Source: Monocercomonoides exilis
Taxonomy: Eukaryota; Preaxostyla; Oxymonadida; Polymastigidae
NCBI GenBank assembly: GCA_001643675.2
Contig: LSRY02000041.1
Location: 748,501 to 812,500, forward strand
Reading direction: 5' to 3'
DNA length: 64,000 nt
Positions 35,101 through 46,127 of the stretch are shown piece after piece; the stretch's first letter is position 1; every line of letters starts with the position of its first letter. Below the pieces are notes generated by a model. It was not told the DNA's origin and searched no databases. It saw nothing but the letters and a program-made list of their open reading frames with translations. The translations under genes and the position numbers were made by a program.

Positions 35101-38100
35101 CTCTCTTTTCACACTCCACTTTCATTTCTTCTCCTTCATCATCAATGACTTTGTCTCAGTGTTCTCTTTCTTTTCAAAATCCATCATTAGAATTGACATT
35201 TCTGTTCTTGTCTGTTGAATCAGGAATTTTGACAATCGACAAATTCTCAGCTTTATCAATTGTCTTGAATGGAAATCCGTTGATCTCTTTGTCTGGAAGT
35301 TGCACAAGGGATGAATTGATGAACACCAAATGGTTGAACATGACAAACTGCCGTTTCACAGAAATTGAAAGAGCAGCTGGAAGTGGAGGCTGTATCAACA
35401 TTGATAACATCGTTGATGAAAATACGAACACACAAATAAATATTGAAGAATGTTATTTTGATGAATGCTCTGTGCAGGCTGATGGAAGCAGAGGAGGAGC
35501 TATCAATGCTCAGTTGAAAGGGAAAATTCAAATGAATACTGTTTCATGCACATTCACAGGATGCACAGCACCAGCTGAAGAAGGGAAGATTGGATTTGGT
35601 GGGGGGATGGCATTGAAGCTGATTGATGATGGTTCTTCTTTTGTGATATCATCGCCCATTTTCGATGCAGACAAACCAAATACTGCGAAATATGGAAATG
35701 ATCTTTTTGTTGAATCATTCAACTTGACAAAGAGCATCACAAATGACTCACTTCCGTTTGTATCTGAGAATCTGGATGATATTTCATTGAATTCAATGAG
35801 AGGCTTTGATGGAAGTGATACAACGAATGCTATTCCACTGGTATATTTTTGGAGAGCATTTGGTTCAGAGATATTTATTGGAGACATAGGAAGAGATACG
35901 GGAGCATGCGGATTCTCAGATTATCCTTGTCAATCAATTGATTATTCATTGGAGCGAATACTTGAAGGAAATGAAAGGAATATTAACATCATTGGAAAAG
36001 GAATTATTCAAAAATGTGTAGATCTCAGTGGAATATCAGTGAAATCGGATGATGAAGAAATGTGCTCTTTGGAATGTCTCTCATCACTTAAAGGAGCAGA
36101 AGGAGCAGGAATGAAGATTTCTGGAAGTACAAATTTCGAACTGATAAACTTTGTAGTTCCATCTTCATTCGCAAGCGGAGCTAAGACTTTGCTGCACGTT
36201 TGTTCAAGCAATGGATTGTTGACTGTGAAGGACTGTTCATTCACAAAAAATGAAGAAAGCGGAGAAGAAATAATCAGCTATGGGTTGATCAAGGCAGATG
36301 GAGGGACAGTTGTGTTGGAAGTTGTCTCAATGCAATCACTCTGCTTTTCACAGGATGTTATTTCTGTGTTTTCTTCAACAATGTTGAACATCAAAAATCT
36401 GACGATGAAGAATATTGAGCTGGATGGGGTAAGTGGATTGAGCATATCAAAGGGATCTGCTGGAGAGAAGAGAGGGAGCAATGAAGGAGAAAAAAACATT
36501 AATATTGAGTGGAGTTTGTTTGAAGAAGTTACCCAAGACACAACAGAAAACATCTCGATCATTCGAAATGCAAATGATGAGCCAATGAAAATGGTGATTC
36601 GAAACACAACGATGAAGAAGTGTGGAGGGTTGAAGTGTGGAAAGGGAGGAGGGATGTTTTATGTGTTGAATGAGGGAGGAAGTTTTGATTGCTCATTTTG
36701 CACGATTTCTGAATGCTTCTGCTCATCCACAGGAAGAGGTGGGTGGCTGTTTCTGGAATGCACCTCGACAGTAGATCAGCCTCTAAACTTTGTGCTGTCG
36801 AATATCACGTTCAGAGATAATTCTGCATTGAGAGGGAGGGATGTATATGTGAGATGCCACTCAATTGACACACAAATAGTTGATGAGCAATTCTTACTGG
36901 ATTTCAGAGCACCGTTTGTGAAAGATCTGGCCTTATGGGGCTGCGCAACAGACTCGTTTTTAAATGAAGAAGATCTTCTGATGAGGGTTGTGAAATACCA
37001 GAGCGAGACGATATTTGTTTCTTCAGTTGCAGACAATCGCGCAGACAGCAAGCAATGTGGAGAGTTCAATGCACCATGTCAATCATTGGATACGGGAGTT
37101 CAGCATATAATTCCTTCAACATATTCTCAACTGCTGATCTCAGAAGAGACTATCATCAATGGAGAAAGCAGTGCTTTGAATGTGATCATACGCTCATTGC
37201 AATCTCCCTCAACTGCTTTAGTGTATCTGACTTCAACAATAACCAACGAGGGAAGTCTAATCACAACATCAGAGAAAGTTCGATTTGAAAGTTTGAAATT
37301 CAATTTTGATCAGTTATTTTCTTATTCAGGCAATTCAATTATTCATGAAACCAGCGGACAACTTTCTCTTTCATCTGTTGACTTTTCTTCGATTTTGGAA
37401 TCAGAAAATATTGAATCTGTTGTTCTCAATTCAACATTGTTGAGCATCGAAAATGGAATTCTTCATGTTGACAACTGCTCAATATCAATGCTTTCATTCA
37501 AGAAGCCTTCATTTTTGCTGAATGGAGATGAGATAGATATTACAAATGTTAAACTGAAACAAATCGAATCAACAACAGATATATTTGAGATTGGAAAATG
37601 TGGAAGTGTTGTATTCAATGGAATATCTGCTGGTGGAGTGAAGTTGTCTGGAGGTTGTATCATTTCTATAAACGAAAAAACTTGGGAAACAATTACTCTT
37701 GTTGATTCATCATTCAATAACTGCTCAAGAAACTCAGAAGGAGCTTCTGTTTTCTCAGCATCTTCATCATCCGCTCATGCAGTTCTTTCCAATTGTTCGT
37801 GTTCCAACTGCGTTTCTCGCTCTGATAAAGGAAGCATTATGGAACTTGACAATATGACTGATGTTTCGATGCACATGTGTGAGCTTGAAGGAATTCTGAC
37901 AAAAGAAAGTGAAAGAGAAAGAAATAATGATTTTAAAGAAATATGCGAATGGAATGGATCGCTTGTCCATTCAACGAATACATCAATGGTGATGAAGGAT
38001 GCGACAATATTGAATTCTTCACAAGGTGGATTATCATTATCCGCTGGCGATGTGACGATTGAGAAAGGAGAGTTTTTAAACAACAATCCTTTCATAGAAA

Positions 38101-39932
38101 AATATCCCTCTCTTCGTCGAAACATCATTTGTTCAGATTCTGCTTCACTGACCATTTCCAGCTTGAAAGGTGGAGATGGACTGATGCTCAATTCTTCGTT
38201 TTGGATCTTGAATGATGGATGTTCTCTCAGTGGAATAGCAGGAGAAAGGCTATCGCCTTTCTTCATTCCCAGACTGGAAGATGTTTCTGTGAATGAAAAT
38301 GGAAGCAACATTTTTATCAAATTCAAGGGATCTCTTTTTGTGCCATGTGACTTGTCATTCAGATTGATATTCAAAACAGGAGATGTGGAGTTGGTTGAGA
38401 CCTATCCTTTTGAGGAAGACAGTTTTGTTTCAGAAGCAGAAGTGATTGGAAGAGTTCCATCAGAAAATATTTCAACGATTGCAGACGAAACAGAGGTGTC
38501 TGTGATGATTTTGTTTGAAAAGTCATTGGTTTCCACTTCTGCACAGATACTGAAGAACAAAACAGAACCAAAGGTCAAAGGAGATGAAATAATTGTTGAA
38601 GGAGGAAAAGAAGGGAAATCTTATTGGTTGTTGATTGTGATAATTATGGCAGTCATTCTTTTGATTGTTCTCATAGGATTTGTGATTTTTGTTGCTCGGT
38701 GGAGGAGGGCGAAGAATGAAGCGAAAAAATACAAGGAGATTGTGAATGACAACATCAGAAAGGATCCGAAGGCGTTTGAGATGGTGACGATGGAGATGTC
38801 ACCAGAGGAGCAGTGGAGGAGAGCAGAAAGAGAGGCAGAGAAGAAAAATGAAGAGAGGATGAAGAAGAGAATAAATGGAAAGGAGATGGTGCATTCAGAA
38901 TCTGAAGAGTATTTGCTGGCTGAGAGTGACTCAACAGAATACATTTTGGGGAGGGACTCCGATAAGATTCCTCAATGGATGTTGGAGAAAGTGGATGAGA
39001 AGGAGGAAGAAGAGATAAGGAAGAGAACTCCATCACCATCCATTTCATCCACCTCGACAACTGATTCAGATTCAACATTTGTTCGAGGGGAGGATCTGTG
39101 CCCGACCACCTCATCGATGTCGAATCTTGTGGATGCAATGGCCTGCTCATCACCTCATGAGAAGCTGATTGTGGATCTGCGGGATTCGCTGTTCATGTTG
39201 CTGCATGGAAGGAATGAGAAGAAGGAGATGGCGATAGGCACTCTTCAGGAGAGGGAGCAGACAGCTGCCCAGATCCTGTTCTGGGTGGCTAATCTGGCAC
39301 TCCACTCGTTTGATGAAATGGAAAATCCTCTTCAGTCACTTGCCAATCTGAGTCCTCACATAGTTTTGTTCTCCGAACACATGGTGATTTGTATTGTGAT
39401 GCACTCTGACTTGTTGTCAGATGATGATTCAGACTCATCATCCATTTCATCATCAACAGTTGCGACATCTGCAAGTGATAACGATGAAAGTGACTCTCCA
39501 CCCTCATCAGCATTTGAGGATGAAGATAGCTTCAAAAAAGAGTGCATGAGGTGGAAGGCGCCTGAGCTGCTGATCAACAAGAAGATGGGAGCAACAAAAG
39601 AATCTGTTGCTTTTTCGATTGGGATGATGCTGTGGGAGTGTTTGACACTGGAGATTCCATTTGGAGAGTATGAGGCAGAAGTGGCAGGGCAGAAGATTGT
39701 GAACGGAGAAAGGCCAAACTTGGGCAAAGTTGAGGGATCTCGTTTGAAATCGATGGCGAAACAGTGTTTGTCATCGAATGTTGGGGATAGACTGTCACTT
39801 GCGAATATGAAGCGTATCCTTGTGGAATTGTTTCCTGAAGGCGCAGCAGTCCTGACGATGACTGATGCAATTGGTATTGAGGCAGAATCAGAAAACGAGA
39901 GCAGAGGGTTTGAGTACACAAGTGTGTTTTGA
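32192..39932 (+). CDS. Receptor-like Pmp beta-helix protein with cytoplasmic pseudokinase
   Basis: Exon 1 (32192-32279) encodes MHLFLFACLILGKAFEAQ, a signal peptide; a 52-nt intron (GTATTC...GTCAAG, 32280-32331) is followed by exon 2 to the TGA at 39930-39932. The joined protein is 2562 aa. The large open frame alone has no ATG at its head, which supports the splice. The ectodomain holds about five Pmp-like modules; four begin with a C-G-x(5)-P-C-x-(S/T)-(I/L) motif, as in CGRDESHPC (about 523), CGIVHFPC (861), CGFSDYPC (1218) and CGEFNAPC (1596), and several end with G-(N/R)-D-x-(F/Y)-V. One transmembrane helix lies at about 2126-2151 (YWLLIVIIMAVILLIVLIGF), then a charged juxtamembrane region and a kinase-like domain (about 2300-2562). 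It has RWKAPEL and the C-lobe segment FSIGMMLWECLTLEIPFGEY, but no VAIK, HRD or DFG motif, so it should be catalytically dead. Surface sensor or scaffold is inferred. Confidence 0.88.
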
Positions 39933-40453
39933 AGACAAAGAATACTAAACATATGGAAAGTGATCATCCTGTGCTGAACAGACAGAACAAAGGAGAGAAT
40001 ATTGAAACAAGAAAGTGAAGGAAGCACTGTTCTCAAGAAATTAAAGACTTATGAATTTGAAGCCCATTAATTGTGTCATCAGCCTGCACTTATTATTCAA
40101 TATATTTTTTTTGGAAACACTTACAATATTCATTCACTTGTTTTTCTACTTCTTCTTGTAATGTCATAGCACATCAAATTTTTTGTTTGTGCGTCAATGT
40201 TAATGTTTTCTGAGACGCTCTCCCCAGAAGAACGCCAGAAATGTTAATCAAGAAAGAGAATGCATGATCACTTTTTAAAGATAAATAAAAGTTAATAAAA
40301 GCGGAACATTTTGTCGATCTGGAGTATTTGATAGAATTTTTGCTTTTTAAACAGAAAAAATTCTATTCAATGCCAATGGAGAAATTGATATGACCGCTCG
40401 AATAAAGCAAAACCTCTGATATCAACTTTTTGAATATTTATCAAATATTGCAT
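39933..40453. other. 3' flank of the receptor gene
   Basis: AT-rich, no gene or repeat. It ends at the boundary of the mobile-element nest. Confidence 0.5.
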
Positions 40454-40895
40454 TACACCAAAAATAATTCTAATTCGAAAAAAAATAATTCAAATTCGAA
40501 AAAGAATAATTCAATTTCGTAATTAATATTTCAATTTCGAAAATTAATAATTCGAATTCGGAATTAATATTTCAATTTCGAAAAAAAATAATTCAAATTC
40601 GTAATTAATAATTCGAAATCGAAAAAAAATAATTCAAATTCGAAAAAGAATAATTCAATTTCGTAATTAATATTTCAATTTCGAAAATTAATAATTCGAA
40701 TTCGGAATTAATATTTCAATTTCGAAAAAAAATAATTCAAATTCGTAATTAATAATTCGAAATCGAAAAAAAATAATTCGATTTCGGAATTAATAATTCA
40801 AAATCGAAAATTAATAATTCGAATTCGGAAATTAATAATTCAATTTCGAAATTCATTAATTCGATTTCGAAAAAGAATAATTCAATTTCGAAACG
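40454..40895 (+). repeat. Left terminal array of TTCGAA-rich short repeats
   Basis: About 20-25 variants of a 17-20 base motif (AATAATTCRAATTCGRAA type: TTCGAA, TTCGGA or TTCGTA cores separated by AATTAATA). A block of about 150 bp is duplicated relative to the right-hand array. Confidence 0.85.
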
Positions 40896-41043
40896 ACAAT
40901 TTTTTTGATTTGTGGAATTATTAACTTACGTTTTGCTGTCAAAATACTCTTTATTTTTATCTCGTGAGGACACTTTGTTTATGAATATTTAAAAAATTAT
41001 GTATTTTCTTCAAATAATTTTCATTCATTTTGAATGAAGATTT

Positions 41044-41421
41044 ATAGATATCGCATAAAATACCGGACATCGCACAAAATACCGGAAAAGAACAATTTCA
41101 CAATGACCACCAGAGATATTATTCTGTTTTTTTTTCATTAAATGTCTTATTAATTCAAATTCGTTTGCCATTCAAAACTTTCAAAATAGATTCATTTGTG
41201 CTCAGAAAAAATGAACGATTGAAATTTCGGAAAAACTCAAAATCCAATTTCTCCGAAATTTCAATCATTCATTTTTTCTGAGCACAAATGAAGCTATTTT
41301 GAAAGTTTTGTATATCAAATGAGTTAGCATTGTTAAGATATACTTTGAGGAAAATTGTCAGAATTATTCCTCTTGCAGTTATTGTGAAATCGATCCTGTC
41401 CGGTATTTTGTAAGATATCTG
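41044..41421. mobile_element. Fold-back (palindromic) miniature element
   Basis: Ends AGATATCGCATAAAATACC and, in reverse complement, AGATATCTTACAAAATACC, both followed by GGACA and ATTTCACAAT. The inner arms 41171-41230 and 41252-41310 pair almost perfectly (TTTCAAAATAG, TTTGTGCTCAGAAAAAATGA) around a loop of about 20 bp. No coding sequence. It lies inside the array-bounded element, left of the hAT insertion. Confidence 0.7.
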
Positions 41422-41658
41422 TATTGACTGAAGTTAATTTGAAAATGAAAGAAACACATTTTCATGTTTAAAACCGATATTATTCAAAAATTTGCCAATG
41501 AAACAATCACATTATTGTAAAAAAATAATTCAACAATCGTGAATAATTTTTGTTAAATTTTATTTGGTTATTCAATAGAATGAATTTTTATTAAATTATT
41601 ATAATTTGAGTGATGATTTTCGAAAATGAAAAAAAATTTTAAAAAAATTGATTTATTG

Positions 41659-41666
41659 ATTGTTGC
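41659..41666. repeat. Left 8-bp target-site duplication of the hAT element
   Basis: ATTGTTGC directly before the element end TAAACCTCGGCGTCACC; repeated exactly at 49408-49415. Confidence 0.8.
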
Positions 41667-41721
41667 TAAACCTCGGCGTCACCCTGAAAAACAGAATCAT
41701 TCGTCAGTCGCTTCGTCACTC

Positions 41722-41773
<52 letters not shown>

Positions 41774-42435
41774 AAAAATATTTATTAGATTATATTTTAT
41801 GCAATCGATTATTGTTTTTGATAATGTTTTAAAAAATGAAAAAAATTTTTAAATGAACCCATTCTAAAGTTTAAAAAATTTGTTGTATGGTATCTAAAAA
41901 TGGAAAACATCAAATTCTCTTATTTTTTGATAGGGCTAATAAGGAATGCTGCACACATCAATAATAAATATGAAAATTATGTTCTAACATTCTGGATTCC
42001 TACGGGAACAGAAACATTTTTAAAAGATCAGTATAGTGGAAAAACATGATGTCATTATTCATAATCTAAGAAAAATAGAAGTTGAAACTTTCGCAAGTTT
42101 GATCAAGAATTAATAATCTCTTTATCTATCCATTTTTGTTACATTTTATTGTTTTGCTTTTGTTGTTTGATATCTTTCATTTTCTGCTTTCAAACATATC
42201 TTCAATGCACTGTTCACTGCTTTTTTCAACTTTTTTTCTTTTTATTTCATCGCAACTATAATTCAGCAGTTAACAGAATACAATAATTGTGAAAATTGAT
42301 TTCACAATTTTGTTTTTATACATTATCATCTTATTTCAGTTCTTTACCTCTCAGTTCTCTGACTGCTGTGATTTTTCATTCATTGTATTTCTGCCTTTCA
42401 GAACGAAATTCATTCATGTTGCATCAACTCATGCT

Positions 42436-42618
42436 TAGCCTTTTCCCCATCGAATTATTCGTCTTCTGCGGTTAGCGACTTTTTTTTGCCAGGGCGGTGG
42501 CATTGCTTTGAAAAGGAAGCACTCAGCACCTTCGTGAAATGCGTCTTTGATGCAACCATGGTCTCTTCAGCTGTAGCAACATTCACAGCAGAGCATCAAC
42601 AGCAAGGCAACCACTGAA
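42436..42618 (+). pseudogene. GC-richer coding fragment inside the hAT element
   Basis: A 60-codon open frame contains SSSAVSDFFLPGRWHCFEKE, ALSTFVKCVFDATMVSS and AVATFTAEHQQQGNH before a TGA. Composition and residue mix look like coding DNA, unlike the AT-rich surroundings. It may be a 5' exon of the relic at 43.6-46.0 kb. Family unknown. Confidence 0.3.
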
Positions 42619-43599
42619 GATCATTGCACTTTAATCTCCGCATCACACACACGCATAAATGAATGGCTTCACTTTCTTCTTCAACCCAAATTCAGAATCT
42701 CATTCTTCTTTCTGTGCTCTTCATCCTCTTCGATCTTCGTCAAACAAGCAAAAGAATTTCAATTGGAATTTCTGCTCTTCTTTAACTTCCTTGTCTCCCT
42801 TCTTTTCATTTTCTTTGTTATTGTTGTTATTATTGTTTTCTTTTTTTCAAAAAATCAAATTTGATTCAATTTTTGTTGGGAAATCCTCGATATTTGATTT
42901 TAAAATTGAGAAATTTCCTTTCATCTTTTCCATTTTTTTAAGTTTTTTTGTCAATTGTGTTTTTTGTTAATTATAGAAATGTCATTTGCTTCCTTATGCA
43001 TTTTTTTGTTAAATGAAATCAAGTTGAACCAAATTTTCAAATAGATGAAATGATTTGATAGAAATTCAAAAAAAGAAGGATAAATGAAATATTGAACATT
43101 TTTGAACATTGACAGTTATCAAGGAATTGAAAAAAACATTATCTTTTCATTTTTTGCAACAAAATTAAATTTGTTGTTTTATGAATGTGCGTTAACATTT
43201 CCATTTTTTCAAAAACATATATTGAATGAAAATTTCTAACTTTTTTTAAAGTCATCTTTTTTTGTTCATTAAAAGCACCAGTATTTAAAATATTTGCTTT
43301 CTCAATGAACACTGAGGCTTCCTTTTCATTTGCATCTTACCTTTTGCATAATCCCTTTTAGATAATAAATAATGATTATGATGTTTTTTTTTATTTTTAT
43401 ATATGAGGAACTTAGCGCGTTCGACTCTTTTGAAAAAGTCATTTGTTCCAACATACACATCATTTTATTCCTGGCTGGGAGTTATTCCTCCTTGTTGTGC
43501 CGATTAATCCATGTCAATTTACAGATACTTTGATTTTCAACTTATCGAGAACAAATCTTCCAAATTTTGATCGGTTTTGAAAAAGATAAAACAAGCATA

Positions 43600-46050
43600 T
43601 TTCAAAATTTAGCGAGAGTGAGAAGAAAAGCGGTGCAGATGCATTTTTCACTGCGATACAAACGGCTGGAGTGGATCCTTCATTCTGTCGAACAACCGAA
43701 GAGAAGTTCAATTTGGCCATCACGAAGCTCAACCGGTTCTTCGAATTGTGAAATCTCGATCTCATCTACAGCAACGGCATTGAATTCGGGCGAGCCACCG
43801 CACACTTTGCGAAAGAGGGCACAGAAGATGATTTTCCGAAGCAGGATATGATTGCGCTGGCAGAGCCGTGGATAGAAGGCTTCGGGTGGTTGGTGTCTGA
43901 CAGGGCAGCGGTGTTCTTTGCGAAGTGGGAAGATGGAAGCATTTTGGACGAGGTGCCTCCTCCGACTGTGAAGCGGGTGTTTGCGATACTGCAGACAGAG
44001 ACGCTTTTCCCGGCGAAGAAGAACTTTATGCTGGGTGCACTTTTATACTGCTATCCCTCCTTGTTGAAGGAGAACAGCAGCCTTTTTGGCACGGCAGAGG
44101 GAAAGGAAAACAGAACATCCACAATCAACTCTGTTGCACGGCATGTGACAAAGGAGTGGAGACAAGCAAATGTACAGACAAATAATGTCAAAGAGAAGAA
44201 AGGCAAAGAGAAAGAGAAAAAGAATGAGAAAGAAGAAGACAAAGAAGAAAACAAAGAAGATCTCAAAGACGCAGCAGCCGGAGACACAGAGCTATCAGAT
44301 GTGGAGCTGCTTCAGGCAGAACTGCAGCTGGTGTGTGAGGACATTGAAGAGAATGCATTCAACTATTTTAGCTCTGCCTGGTTGAAATACTGGCTGGCGA
44401 ATATGTTTACACAAAGCAGCTGTTTGAGGAGCTGATGTGCCTGTCGCTCAGAGAGGAAGGAGCAGCTGTGTGGCAAAGGGGAAACAAGAGAGAAGGAGAT
44501 GGAGGGAAAGAAGAAAAAGAAGAGGAAGAAGACGAAGACGACGACGAGGACGACGAAGAAGAAGATGAAGAAGAAAAAGAAGACAAAGAAAAAGAAGAAA
44601 AAGAAAAAGAAGAAAAAGACAAAGAAGAAAAAGACAAAGAAGAAGACGAAGAAGACGAAGAAGAAGAAGAAAAAGAAGGTGAAGAAGAAGAAGAAGAAGA
44701 AGGTGAAGAAGGCTGAGTGAGAAGAAAAGGGAAATGACAAAGAATGTCATCGAGTAGAAACGAAGTGAACATCAAAATATGAACGGAAATAACAATCAAC
44801 AGCAGACAGAACGAGAATGAAGGTTAGTTAGCATCTTTAACTTTTTCAACTTCTTTTCCTTCTCCTGCTCTCTACAATTTGAATTCACCGTGGGGTTTCC
44901 GTTCGTGCGGATTGTCTGCGGAGCAGGTGCTAGTGCAGATGACGTGTGAGGCGCATCGTGCAGCGATAGCGTTTCTAGCAGATGAAATGAGGAGAGAAGC
45001 TCGTGAAATGAAGAAGGAGATGGAGAAGATGTCGATGAAGAAGAAGAAATAGAAATAGAAATAGAAAGATACGAAGAATACTTCAATAGATGAGTTGAGA
45101 ATAGAATCAAAAAAAGAGGAGAGAAGTGGAAAAGTTGATGAGAACAGTGAAATTTAAGATTGATTCGTATGTTTTAAATGCGTTGTATCTGTTTGAGATT
45201 CCAAGCTCTTTTCATTCCAATCCAAAGACACAGCTCCATAAGAAGTCTCTATTTGGAGACAAAGTCTATTTGATTATTGTTGGCATCACCTCGGACACTG
45301 CTAACGGAGAATGGAAAATAAATCATAACAACAATATGAAGAAGCCGAATTCCACTTCAGAAAGAACAATCATGGCTTCTTCTTCTTCTTCTTCTTCTTC
45401 TAATCTTCAAACGAAAATTATAAATAGTATATTCTTCTAATTTCATCTTCAAATCTTGTTTGGATAAACAGATACCTCTTAGTAATTTTTCCGCTATTAT
45501 GCAACTTCAAAACTCCCACTTCTATTTATCCTTCATTGTGCATTGCACTCCCATTACACAATCATATCCCGCACAACTTTTATTACTATGTTTTCTTCTT
45601 CGTGCTTGTCTTTTCTAAAGCTTCATTCCCACTTAAATCTAACTCAATAAACAATCTCTTCTTCGTTCGCTCTGTCCACGTCTGTGACTTCTCATAAATC
45701 AAAAGTTAAATCCTCGCTGACATTCCGCTATATGATCAGAAAGAAGATGCGCTTGCACTTTTTTAATGCGAGTTGTTCTTCATCTGCGTCCGACTTTTCT
45801 TCCCACTCTTATAAATACAGAGCAGAGAAATGAATTTCTGTTCCTTGAAGCAAAGATAACTCGATCGGTGAACTTATCTTAAAGAATTCAACTGTCGCTG
45901 CACGGATGATAATGGAGATGGACCTGTTGGAACGAGAAGAAGGAAGTGAAAGCGCAAAGAGTGAAGTAGCTGATGCATCAGAAACTATTTGCGCAGAAAT
46001 GCTCAAAGATAGAAGAATGAATGAATGTTTCAATTATGGTAATAAAATAT
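43600..46050 (+). pseudogene. Decayed host-type gene carried within the hAT element
   Basis: The frame from about 43605 reads SGADAFFTAIQTAGVDPSF and KFNLAITKLNRFFEL, meets a TGA at 43748-43750 and continues in the same frame (GIEFGRATAHFAKEG) into the open stretch 43848-44435 (EPWIEGFGWLVSDRAAVFF, PPTVKRVFAILQ). A frameshift near 44380 switches to KQLFEELMCLSLREEGAAVW, followed by an acidic Glu/Asp/Lys run to 44716. Further fragments fit the same protein style: 44920-45052 (EAHRAAIAFLADEMRREARE), 45126-45437, and 45850-46050 (ARMIMEMDLLEREEGSESAK). All are helical and charged; a distant resemblance to the helical family at 4.2 kb is possible but unproven. No known family recognised. It is GC-richer than the transposon around it. 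Confidence 0.5.
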
Positions 46051-46127
46051 GAGAAGATATATGTTTATTAGCATGTTAATGATAAACCTGAAATGAAAAT
46101 GAAAAGAACAAGGAGTTAAATATATAA

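Noticed and set aside
40454-40895. CRISPR array
   Set aside because: The units are short AT-rich variants without unique spacers, mirrored at 49.5-49.9 kb, in a eukaryotic context.
43420-43460. tRNA gene, from a GCGTTCGACTC string resembling a B box
   Set aside because: No matching A box, acceptor stem or anticodon arm could be built around it. No tRNA or rRNA gene was recognised anywhere in the window.
44363-44799. Overlapping Ser-, Phe- and Leu-rich minus-strand ORFs
   Set aside because: They are antisense readings of one GAA/GAC-rich tract that is acidic coding sequence on the plus strand.
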